This document shows, piece after piece, positions 43,846-51,985 of a DNA stretch of 64,000 bases. A model generated the notes under the pieces. It did no database searches and had not been told where the DNA came from. It saw only the letters and a program-made list of their open reading frames with translations. The stretch lies in the NCBI RefSeq assembly GCF_013410115.1, contig NZ_JACCCV010000001.1, positions 1,240,001 to 1,304,000 of the forward strand, given 5' to 3'. The stretch comes from Tunturiibacter gelidiferens (lineage in GTDB: Bacteria > Acidobacteriota > Terriglobia > Terriglobales > Acidobacteriaceae). A program made the position numbers and the translations under genes. Numbering within the stretch: the first letter of the stretch is position 1; every line of letters starts with the position of its first letter.

Positions 43846-46130
43846 TGAGCAGGTGTTCCGTTGTGCGCGGGCCCGGGGGCGAGGTCGGTGTGGGTGTGCC
43901 AGGGGACGGTCTCCGATGCGACTTCGTTGTGTTTACGCAGGAACTCGAGCGCGTAGGTGCTAGCGGTGGGATCATCCTTCTGATCGGCGAACATCGCGGC
44001 TTCGTGTGAAGCTTTTTCTTTCATCCCGAGACGGCGATAGACGATGGAGAGAATGTAGTGGGCGGCGAGATCATCGGGGTCGATGGATTGGAGAGTCTCG
44101 TATTCAGCGCGGGCCTCGTCATATTTTCGCTGTTGATAGAGAGAGAAGCCTAGCTCTCTGTGAGCGTCGCGGGAGTTTGGAAATTTCGTGATGACCTCGC
44201 GAAGATCAGCGATGGCTTCGTCGACCTGGCCCTGGTTCCGTTCGACTAATGCGAGGTAATACAGCGCGCGCGAGTTGTGAGGGCTGAGTACAAGTGCTTT
44301 GTCGAGGCTGGCGCGGGAGGCTTCGTAGCGCTCCCACTGGAAGTTGGCGATGGCGATGTTGGTGAAGGCGTCGGCGTAGTCGGGGCGGAGCGTGGCGACC
44401 TGCTCGAACGCGCGGACACTCTCCGCATATTGTTGGGCGTCCAGCATGGCAATGCCGTAGTTGTTCCATCGCATCCAGAGTTTGTTGTCCTGAGGGTCGA
44501 CCGCGGGGGGATTCTCGCCGAGGGTGAAGGTGCGTGTGCGCTCGGACATAGCAACGACCGGCATCTCGTAGTGCTTGCCCATTCCGAAGTCCATGAAGTG
44601 CTGATCGAATCGGCGATAGTTGACCCGTGCGGTGACGGTGAGGGGGCCGGTTGCGTCGGCGGGTACTTTGAATTGGTAGCGGACGAGCTGGGATCGGCCT
44701 GAAGCGATGGTGTTGTTGTAAGCCACAACGCGATTATCCCAGACCTGGTGGAGATCGTTGATGGTTCCTTTGGTGTTTACGAGGCGATTGGTGAAGCTGT
44801 GTGCGCGGGGGTCGAGGTCGCCATTGGGCTGGATCGCGCCGGAGTGCATCAGGGTGTGGCCGGAGGCGTCTTTGGCCTCGAATTCGACCCAGCTCTCATA
44901 CATGTCGCGCTGCTCGGGTACGTGGCTGTGTGCGATGCCTTTGTTCTGAATGATGATAGCGGCGGTGAGGAGGTCCCCGGGCGAGACGGTGAAGTTGTCG
45001 CTGCCGAGAGGCGCGATGATCTTGCCACCGTTTTTCTCGAGGCCGAAGATGTCGATGTTGAAGACGCCGGCTTTGAGGAAGGCTACAGTCTTCTCCATCT
45101 GGGTGTCGTAGTTGTAAAACTTGGGAAGGACGGTGTTAGCACCGAGCCATCGGTGAGAGGCCAGCTTGCCCGCTTTCGCGCCGGAGTCGGAGGTGGTGAG
45201 ATCTTCGCGGGTCATGTGGCAGGTCTGGCAGGTGGAGACCTGATCCTTTACGTAGAAGGGAAGCGGCGACTGTTTTGCGAAGGAGGAGAGCTGCCACTCG
45301 TCGGAGAGGAAGATTGCGCGCTGCCATTTGTAGTCGTTCAGTTGTTTTGGAAGAGCGGCCTTGTGACACGCCGCGCAAAAGTTGCTGGTGCGATAGAAGT
45401 CCTTCATGACGGCTTTTGAGTGGCGGTCGAGATTTGTGAGAATCTCTTTGTCGGAGACCTCGCCGTAGATGGGTTGATTGTTCTCGTCGACCAGAACGGC
45501 GGGCTGTGCCAGAACGTAGCTGCCTGTGCCGCGAGCGTCGACTTTTTGGATGGAGTGGCAGACGGAGCAGGTGATTCCGTCTTCGTCGAACTTGCGATTT
45601 ACTGGTGAGCCTTTGGTTAGCGCGCCCGAGACGAGGGCGATTGGGTTGTGGCAGCCTTCGCAGTGGCGGGTGTATTCAATGCCCTTTTCCGCGGTGAGCA
45701 GGTTTGTGTTTCTGATGTACCAGGGGGCGCGAAAGGAGTTGGCGTGAGCGGACTGACGCCATTCGGCGTGCGCCTCCTGATGGCAGTGACTGCAGTATTT
45801 GGCTGTGGGGAAGGCTTTGGGGTTGATGAACTGGCCGGTGTCGGTGGTTGCATTCGACGGGAGGAAGGGCTGATCGGCGCCGAATCTGAAGTTGTAATGT
45901 TGTTTGACTGATTCGGTGTAAACCTCACGTTGCGTGGGGGTAGTGACGGCATCAGATGCGTGAGCGCCATCACTTTTCAAGGCCAGGAAAAAGGAGGCGA
46001 TTGTGCCGCACAGCACGGTACAGAAGAAGATGCGACCGACCCGGCTGTAAGGCATTTTCATAGCAATCGTAAATTCTATTGAAGCGATAAGACTGTTAGC
46101 CATCGTCCTACGGGTCGGTAGAGATCTCAA
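43842..46130 (-). CDS. Pentaheme cytochrome c fused to TPR domain
   Basis: This 762-residue exported protein has a membrane-type signal (IFFCTVLCGTIASFFLAL), cut near AHAS if so. Five CXXCH sites begin at C113 (CSHCH), C157 (CEGCH), C188 (CSVCH), C252 (CAACH) and C301 (CQTCH), with the spacing and HxxEWRxSxH pattern of cytochrome c554-like proteins. A beta-rich middle follows (about 330-540; IIQNKGIAHSHVPEQRDMYE split). About five TPRs end it (about 555-720; ALYYLALVERNQGQVDEAI). The multiheme/TPR fusion suggests an electron carrier that docks onto a protein partner. Starts at residues 1, 10, 24 and 26 are all possible. It lies 33 bp after the first CRTAC1 gene. Confidence 0.88.
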   Translation of the reverse strand: MRSLPTRRTMANSLIASIEFTIAMKMPYSRVGRIFFCTVLCGTIASFFLALKSDGAHASDAVTTPTQREVYTESVKQHYNFRFGADQPFLPSNATTDTGQFINPKAFPTAKYCSHCHQEAHAEWRQSAHANSFRAPWYIRNTNLLTAEKGIEYTRHCEGCHNPIALVSGALTKGSPVNRKFDEDGITCSVCHSIQKVDARGTGSYVLAQPAVLVDENNQPIYGEVSDKEILTNLDRHSKAVMKDFYRTSNFCAACHKAALPKQLNDYKWQRAIFLSDEWQLSSFAKQSPLPFYVKDQVSTCQTCHMTREDLTTSDSGAKAGKLASHRWLGANTVLPKFYNYDTQMEKTVAFLKAGVFNIDIFGLEKNGGKIIAPLGSDNFTVSPGDLLTAAIIIQNKGIAHSHVPEQRDMYESWVEFEAKDASGHTLMHSGAIQPNGDLDPRAHSFTNRLVNTKGTINDLHQVWDNRVVAYNNTIASGRSQLVRYQFKVPADATGPLTVTARVNYRRFDQHFMDFGMGKHYEMPVVAMSERTRTFTLGENPPAVDPQDNKLWMRWNNYGIAMLDAQQYAESVRAFEQVATLRPDYADAFTNIAIANFQWERYEASRASLDKALVLSPHNSRALYYLALVERNQGQVDEAIADLREVITKFPNSRDAHRELGFSLYQQRKYDEARAEYETLQSIDPDDLAAHYILSIVYRRLGMKEKASHEAAMFADQKDDPTASTYALEFLRKHNEVASETVPWHTHTDLAPGPAHNGTPAQ

Positions 46131-46163
46131 TCGAAAGGTTGAGTGGCGGGGAGATGGAAGCCG

Positions 46164-48143
46164 TTAGAATCTACTTCCTTTACCTTCTGTCAGGGTGACG
46201 ATCTGGTCAACCTTGGTGACTGAGAACTTTTCTTTGGTTCCACTTGGCCAGTGAACTTCAACGGAGTCGATGGTTGCGATGTCGCCGAGGCCGAAGTGGA
46301 CACGGGGGTCGTGGGTGGAGGCGAAGCTCCCTCCGGAGGTTACGTCTCCGCGTTGTTTCTGGCTTCCCGCGGTGAGATAGACCGTGGAGCCGATGGCGTC
46401 TCGAGGGCTCTTTGGACCGCCTATCAGTTTCAGTTCGATCCAATGATGATTGTCTCGCGAGACATTGCGGAGCAGTGCGGGGTGACTGTCCAAGGCGTTG
46501 ATGACAACATCTAGTTTGCCGTCGTTGAAGAGGTCTCCGACGGCCATGCCACGGCCGACGTACAGACTTGTGAGTGCTGTGCCTTCGACGGCGGGTTCGA
46601 GGTCGAATTTTTTGCCGTCGATGTTACGGAAGAGGAGCGGGCGTTGCGCCCAGCTGGTTCCCCAGGTTGTGTGGTCGACCTGCGGGTAGACGTGGCCGTT
46701 CGCGATGATGAGATCCTTCCATCCATCATTGTCGAAGTCAAAGAACGCTGTGCCCCATCCCAGGAATGGAATTGTAGGTTCGGCAACTCCCATCTGGTAG
46801 CTGATGTCGGTGAAGTTGGCGTCGCCATCGTTGCGGTAGAGCGGGTTGTAGTCATCCGAAAATGTTGTGTTGTAGATATCGAGCAGGCCGTTGTTTCGAT
46901 AGTCTCCAATTGCGATACCCATCGAGGCTGTTTCGCGGCCATTCTCGTTGAGCGCGTATCCGGAGGCGTAGCTTGCGTCTTCGAAGGTGCCGTCGCCTTT
47001 GTTGATGTAAAGATAATTTGGAGTCGAATCGTTTGCGACAAGAAGGTCCGGCTTGCCGTCGTTGTTGATATCGACGAAGACGGAGGAGAAACCGTAGTAG
47101 CCGTTCTTGTCGGAGACTCCGGCCTTTTCGCTCACGTCCGTGAAGGTGCCGTCGTCGTTGTTATGGAAGAGATGGTCTGGTTCTCCCTTGAGGCCTCGCG
47201 GGCCGCACATGACTTTTTCACCTCGAAACTGGCAGAAGCTATAGGAGACCTCTTTGCCGCCAGATCCGGGCTGATTCGCGAGGTCGTAGTGAACGTAGCC
47301 AGGAACGAAGAGATCCAGCCGGCCGTCGCCATCGTAGTCGCCCCAGGTGGCGCCAGTGGACCAGTTGCCAAGAGTGACTCCCGCTTTCTCGGCGACGTCA
47401 GTGAAGGTTCCGTCGTGATTGTTGTGATAGAGGCGGTTCTTGCCGAAGTTGGTGACGTAGATGTCGGGCCAGCCGTCGTTGTCGTAGTCGGCTATGGCGA
47501 CGCCGATTCCCCAGCGGTCATTGGTGACGTGTGCCTTCGCGGCGACGTCGGTGAAAGTTCCGTCGTGGTTGTTGTGGAAGAGAGCAGCGTGGGGCGGCGT
47601 CGCTTTGCCACTCATTGCGTCGTAGGTTGAACCGTTGACGAGATAGATGTCGAGCCAGCCGTCGTTGTCGTAGTCGATAAGTCCGACGCCAGATCCGTTG
47701 GTTTCGATGATGAATTTTTTTTCGGGAGTTCCCATGGTGTGGGTCCATGAGGTTAGTCCGGCTTTTCCGGCGATGTCCTGAAAGATGATCGGACCGCTCT
47801 TTACAAACCCCCCGGCCGTGATGGGTCTCTTCTCTTCGTCGAGGACTGCGGGGTGGGCTCCACCGGTGTTGGCTCCCCCCATTGCTGACGCCTGGCCGCC
47901 CTCTTGAGGCTTATCAGATTGTGTGTCGGTCGAGTGGGAGTTTGGAGTCGTAGATTGCGCGAACGATGCCGCAGCATTGCAGATGAGCGTTGAGGAGAGA
48001 GCAGCGGCGGCAAACAGGGAACCGAAACGAGTTCGATGAGGAAGGGTCACTGGTGTGTCCTTGTAGTTCGAATTACGAGTTCGCAGGAGGGAGGTGCAGG
48101 TATTCATCGATTTGCCGGAAGGTTGCAGCCTCATGTTTACCAT
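46164..48143 (-). CDS. CRTAC1-family protein 1 (VCBS/FG-GAP repeats + ASPIC/UnbV)
   Basis: This exported product of about 659 residues has a Sec-type signal (FGSLFAAAALSSTLICNAAASFAQ). Many Ca-binding VCBS/FG-GAP blades follow (DYDNDGWLDIYLVNG, DYDGDGRLDLF, NNHDGTFTDV), then a C-terminal ASPIC/UnbV domain (about 570-655; VHFGLGDIATIDSVEVHWPSG). A two-Cys segment CQFRGEKVMCGPRGL is shared in position with the two CRTAC1 proteins upstream. Such seven-bladed propellers are extracellular or periplasmic; their biochemical role in bacteria is not settled. It has 48 bp to CRTAC1-2 and 33 bp to the pentaheme cytochrome. The start could be residue 1, 4 or 13. Confidence 0.88.
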   Translation of the reverse strand: MVNMRLQPSGKSMNTCTSLLRTRNSNYKDTPVTLPHRTRFGSLFAAAALSSTLICNAAASFAQSTTPNSHSTDTQSDKPQEGGQASAMGGANTGGAHPAVLDEEKRPITAGGFVKSGPIIFQDIAGKAGLTSWTHTMGTPEKKFIIETNGSGVGLIDYDNDGWLDIYLVNGSTYDAMSGKATPPHAALFHNNHDGTFTDVAAKAHVTNDRWGIGVAIADYDNDGWPDIYVTNFGKNRLYHNNHDGTFTDVAEKAGVTLGNWSTGATWGDYDGDGRLDLFVPGYVHYDLANQPGSGGKEVSYSFCQFRGEKVMCGPRGLKGEPDHLFHNNDDGTFTDVSEKAGVSDKNGYYGFSSVFVDINNDGKPDLLVANDSTPNYLYINKGDGTFEDASYASGYALNENGRETASMGIAIGDYRNNGLLDIYNTTFSDDYNPLYRNDGDANFTDISYQMGVAEPTIPFLGWGTAFFDFDNDGWKDLIIANGHVYPQVDHTTWGTSWAQRPLLFRNIDGKKFDLEPAVEGTALTSLYVGRGMAVGDLFNDGKLDVVINALDSHPALLRNVSRDNHHWIELKLIGGPKSPRDAIGSTVYLTAGSQKQRGDVTSGGSFASTHDPRVHFGLGDIATIDSVEVHWPSGTKEKFSVTKVDQIVTLTEGKGSRF

Positions 48144-48191
48144 ACGATCCCGTAGACGTGATTGAGAGTGTTGTTCGCACTGACGCTATTG

Positions 48192-49931
48192 TTAATTTGC
48201 TGATGACGAGGATCGGCCCTTTCCTTCGGTGAGGTCGAGGATGCGATCGACTGAAGTGGGAGGGTCGAAGAGTTCCATCTGACCGTTGGGCCAGCGAATT
48301 TGAATGCTCGTGAGGTGCGTTTCCTGGCCGAGACCGAAGTGGAGGCGGAGATCGCTTGAGGAGTTATAGCTGGAACCGTCGCGAACCTCGTCGACCCAGA
48401 TGCGTTTTGCAGATTTCATGGTGACGCGAGCGCCAATGGCATCGCGGTTGGAGGATGTCCCGATGAGATGAAGGCCGAGCCAGTGATTCTGATTTTTCGC
48501 GAGGTTGACCAGAAGCATTGGTCGATCGCTGAGGTTGTTGATCACAGCTTCGAGACGCCCGTCGTTGAAGAGATCCGCGATTGCAAGTCCGCGGCTGGAG
48601 CGTGGATCGACGAGTCCGGGGCCGGAGGTCTTGCTGACGTCGCGGAACTTTCCGTTGCCTAGATTGTTATAGAGGAAGCGGGGTTCGCGGTAGGAGGAGC
48701 CCAGTTTGGCGGAGTCCACCTCAGGATAGACATGGCCGTTCGCAATAAGAAGGTCTGGCCATCCGTCGTTGTCGACGTCGGCGAACATAGCTCCCCAGCC
48801 TAGAGCCTCGGTGTTGATGCCGAGTCCAGCGGCGAAGGTCATGTCGGTATAAGTGCCGTCGCCATTGTTGCGATAGAGGGTGGAGGTGTCGTCGGAGAAG
48901 TTGGTTTTGAAGAGGTCGAGTCTGCCGTCGCCGTCATAGTCGGCTGCCGTGGATCCCATGCCGGCCTGTTCGCGACCGTCTTCGTTGAAGGCTACACCGG
49001 CGTCGGCGGCAGTGTCCTTGAAGGTTCCGTCGTGGTTGTTTCGATAGAGGATGGCAGGAGTGGAGTCGCAGGCGACGTAGAGGTCGGGCCAGCCGTCGTC
49101 GTCGTAGTCGAGCGTGGTGATGGAGAAGCAGTAGTGGCCTTGTGTGCGCTCGAACCCACTGGGCTTGCTGACGTCTTCAAACTTTCCTCCGCCGAGGTTG
49201 TGGTAGAGGATGTTCGGTGCGCTCTCGAGACCGCGCGGGCCGCACATGACGGGCACTCCCTTCCAGATGCATCCTGAGGTTTGGCCGGGTGTTGGGGTGC
49301 GAGCGAGGTCGAAGTGCACGTAGTTGGCGACGGCCAGGTCCAGCTTGCCGTCGCGATCGTAGTCGATGAAGGCACAGCCGGTGCCCCACTCCTTGCCTGT
49401 ACCGGCGACGCCTGCCTGCTCCGCTACCTCCTTGAATGTTCCATTGCCCTGGTTGTGGAAGAGGCGGTTTTTGCCGTAGCCGGTGACGTAGATGTCGTCG
49501 AATCCATCGTTGTCGTAGTCTCCAACGCATGCTCCCTGCCCCCATCCAGTGGAGACGAGGCCTGCCTTTACGGTGACGTCGGTGAAGGTTCCGTCGTGAT
49601 TGTTGTGGAAGAGGTGGTTGGTGGGTTTTGCTTGTCCGGCTGCGGTGGTTGTGCCAGGTAAGTTGGTGCCGTTGACAAGGAAGATGTCCGGCCATCCGTC
49701 ACGGTCGTAGTCGAGGATGGCAACTCCTGAGCCTGTGGCTTCGATGATGTAGCGTTTAGATTCGACGCTCCCGTTCACGTCGCGAACGGTGATACCGGCC
49801 TTGAGTGCGACATCTACAAACCAGGCTGGCGGCGGATGATCGGGTGTTGGAAGGTAGGGCTGCTGCTCTCCGAAGGCCGTCGTCACCAGGAGCAGGACGA
49901 CGGCGGTTCGAAGAAGGAATCGAATCTTCAT
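48192..49931 (-). CDS. CRTAC1-family protein 2 (VCBS/FG-GAP repeats + ASPIC/UnbV)
   Basis: This 579-residue product has a short Sec signal (FLLRTAVVLLLVTTAFGE). Propeller blades carry Ca sites (DYDRDGWPDIFLVNG, DYDNDGFDDIYVTGYG, DYDGDGRLDLFKTNF). The family Cys pair is GCIWKGVPVMCGPRGL, and an ASPIC/UnbV domain (LRLHFGLGQETHLTSIQIRW) ends it. The reading frame is open for 154 codons upstream, but that part is not propeller-like. The ATG at 49931 overlaps the stop of CRTAC1-3 (ATGA), which fixes the start. The sequence is clearly homologous to its neighbours over the whole length, so the three arose by duplication. Confidence 0.9.
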   Translation of the reverse strand: MKIRFLLRTAVVLLLVTTAFGEQQPYLPTPDHPPPAWFVDVALKAGITVRDVNGSVESKRYIIEATGSGVAILDYDRDGWPDIFLVNGTNLPGTTTAAGQAKPTNHLFHNNHDGTFTDVTVKAGLVSTGWGQGACVGDYDNDGFDDIYVTGYGKNRLFHNQGNGTFKEVAEQAGVAGTGKEWGTGCAFIDYDRDGKLDLAVANYVHFDLARTPTPGQTSGCIWKGVPVMCGPRGLESAPNILYHNLGGGKFEDVSKPSGFERTQGHYCFSITTLDYDDDGWPDLYVACDSTPAILYRNNHDGTFKDTAADAGVAFNEDGREQAGMGSTAADYDGDGRLDLFKTNFSDDTSTLYRNNGDGTYTDMTFAAGLGINTEALGWGAMFADVDNDGWPDLLIANGHVYPEVDSAKLGSSYREPRFLYNNLGNGKFRDVSKTSGPGLVDPRSSRGLAIADLFNDGRLEAVINNLSDRPMLLVNLAKNQNHWLGLHLIGTSSNRDAIGARVTMKSAKRIWVDEVRDGSSYNSSSDLRLHFGLGQETHLTSIQIRWPNGQMELFDPPTSVDRILDLTEGKGRSSSSAN

Positions 49932-51817
49932 GGCTTTGGGGTCGTAGCTGGATTGATCAATGCTTTGGACTGCGGTGAGGTGCCCATGGCAATCGTCTTC
50001 AGAATCTTTCCACCTTCCTGAATGACGTAAAGATGGTTTGCTGCGAGGTCGATAAGTTTGTCTGTCGTGCCGGATGGCCACTTGATTTCGACTGAATCTG
50101 CTTTGACAGAGTGGTCGAGGCCGAAGTGGATGCGTAGATCGTTCTGCGAGTAGTAGCTGCCGCCGCTTCGAACTTCGTCGATCTGAATAAAGGGTTTGGC
50201 GTTGTCTGGTGTTGGAGTTGTGACGCTGATCTTCGCGCCGATGCCAGAGCGATTCGACTTGGTGCCGACGGTGCGGATCTTGATCCAGTTGCGGCCCGTC
50301 GTCGATTCGCAGCGGAGCAGCTGGGGGAGGCTGTTGATGCAGTTGACGACGACGTCCACTACGCCGTCGTTGTCGTAGTCGCCGAACGCGCAACCTCTGC
50401 CGGGGGCGGGTGTTGTGATGCCGGGTCCTCCTTGCGCGGTCACCTCTTCGAACTGTCCGTTGCGCAGATTGCGGTAGAGGTACTTGTGTTCGGCGTAAGG
50501 CGCGTCGATGGCGGTTCCGTCGACCTCAGGATAGACGTGTCCGTTACAGATGAAGATGTCAGGCCAGCCGTCGTTGTCCATGTCGAAGAAGCCGACGCCC
50601 CAACCGAGGTAGCGGGTGTTGACGCCTAGTCCAGACATGTAGGTATGGTCGTCGAAGTTCCCGTCGCCGAGATTGACGTACAGCGAATCGGTGTCGCCGG
50701 CGAAGTTTGTTTTGACAATGTCGAAGCGGCCGTCGCGATTGAAATCGCCAATAGATACGCCCATACCGGCCTGCGGCTTGCCGTCAGGAGAGTATGCGAT
50801 GCCTGCCTCGATGGCTACATCTTTGAAGGTGCCGTCTTTTTGGTTTTGGTAGAAGGTGGCGGCGGTGGAGTCGTTGGCGACGTAGATGTCGGGCCAGCCG
50901 TCGCCGTCGATGTCGGAGACAGCTACGGAGAGTCCGTAGGTGCCGATGGTGTCCCACATGCCGGCTTTTTGTGAGACGTCGGTGAAGGTGCCGTCGCCGT
51001 TGTTGCGATAGAGAATGTTCTTGCCGCCCTGGAGACCGGGTGGGCCACAGGCTACTTGAATTCCCTTGTAGGCGCAGCCGGCGGCTTCGGGGAGGGGTGC
51101 TGTCTTGATGTCGAAGTCGATGTAGTTCGCGACAAAGAGGTCGAGATGGCCGTCGCGATCGTAATCGATAAAGGCACAGCCGGAGTTCCAGCGCGTCTTA
51201 GATTGGAGGAGGCCAGCCTTCTCTGTAACGTCGGTGAAGGTGCCGTTGCCATTGTTGCGATAGAGAACATTCTGCCCGTAGTAGCTGACGAAGAGGTCGT
51301 TCCATCCGTCGTTGTTGTAGTCACCGACACAACAGCCCTGTCCCCATCCGGCGCGACCGACCCCGGCTTTGAGGGTGACGTCAGTGAAGGTGCCGTCACG
51401 ATTGTTCTTGAAGAGACGGGAGATGGGTTCCTGACCTTTGGGGAAGCCTTCCAGTCGAGTGCCGTTGACAAGGAAGATATCGATCCAGTCATCGTGATCG
51501 TAGTCGTAGAAGGCTACGCCGCAGCCGGTGGTTTCAAGCAGATATCGATTTTTGTGTTCGCCGCCGTATATCGTTTTTGCGTTGAGTCCGGACTGACGTG
51601 CGACGTCGATGAAGCTGATGCCGAGAGGAGTGCCTGCGACGGGGGAGGGGAGTCCTTTAGGGGCGGCACGGGGTACGGCGTCGTAAGTGGGGCGCGATCC
51701 CATCTGTTGGGAGGGCTGAGAGGTCTGAGGCGCGGCCAGAGCCAGAACGTCGTCAAGCGAAAGAACCAGAGCAGTGGTGGAAAGCGATGTAAGAAAGTTA
51801 CGGCGAGACCAATTCAA
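49928..51817 (-). CDS. CRTAC1-family protein 3, Tat-exported
   Basis: This 629-residue product has a twin-arginine signal: NWSRRNFLTSLSTTALVLSL, then a cleavage-type stretch near LALAAP. Unlike its two neighbours it is therefore predicted to be exported folded, possibly with a bound cofactor or metal. Propeller blades (DYDHDDWIDIFLVNG, DYNNDGWNDLFVSYYG, DIDGDGWPDIYVAND), the Cys pair GCAYKGIQVACGPPGL and a C-terminal ASPIC/UnbV domain (RIHFGLDHSVKADSVEIKW) complete it. I choose the TTG at 51817, which has AGGAG 7 nt upstream and puts the RR motif at residues 4-5. The frame is open to 51847 without a better ribosome site. Confidence 0.88.
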   Translation of the reverse strand: MNWSRRNFLTSLSTTALVLSLDDVLALAAPQTSQPSQQMGSRPTYDAVPRAAPKGLPSPVAGTPLGISFIDVARQSGLNAKTIYGGEHKNRYLLETTGCGVAFYDYDHDDWIDIFLVNGTRLEGFPKGQEPISRLFKNNRDGTFTDVTLKAGVGRAGWGQGCCVGDYNNDGWNDLFVSYYGQNVLYRNNGNGTFTDVTEKAGLLQSKTRWNSGCAFIDYDRDGHLDLFVANYIDFDIKTAPLPEAAGCAYKGIQVACGPPGLQGGKNILYRNNGDGTFTDVSQKAGMWDTIGTYGLSVAVSDIDGDGWPDIYVANDSTAATFYQNQKDGTFKDVAIEAGIAYSPDGKPQAGMGVSIGDFNRDGRFDIVKTNFAGDTDSLYVNLGDGNFDDHTYMSGLGVNTRYLGWGVGFFDMDNDGWPDIFICNGHVYPEVDGTAIDAPYAEHKYLYRNLRNGQFEEVTAQGGPGITTPAPGRGCAFGDYDNDGVVDVVVNCINSLPQLLRCESTTGRNWIKIRTVGTKSNRSGIGAKISVTTPTPDNAKPFIQIDEVRSGGSYYSQNDLRIHFGLDHSVKADSVEIKWPSGTTDKLIDLAANHLYVIQEGGKILKTIAMGTSPQSKALINPATTPKP

Positions 51818-51985
51818 ATGGACGCTCCTAAGGCAATGGCCAGGCACTGGCGTTCGACGCTCTCTTCGCCGTGGTAATTGTAATCACAAAATTGGAACGG
51901 GTTGAAAGAGTCTTGAAATCGGTACACGGTGCAGCGAAGCCTAGCCTCCAGAGAAAAAGGCTCAGTTGCATCTGTGGTACCGGCT

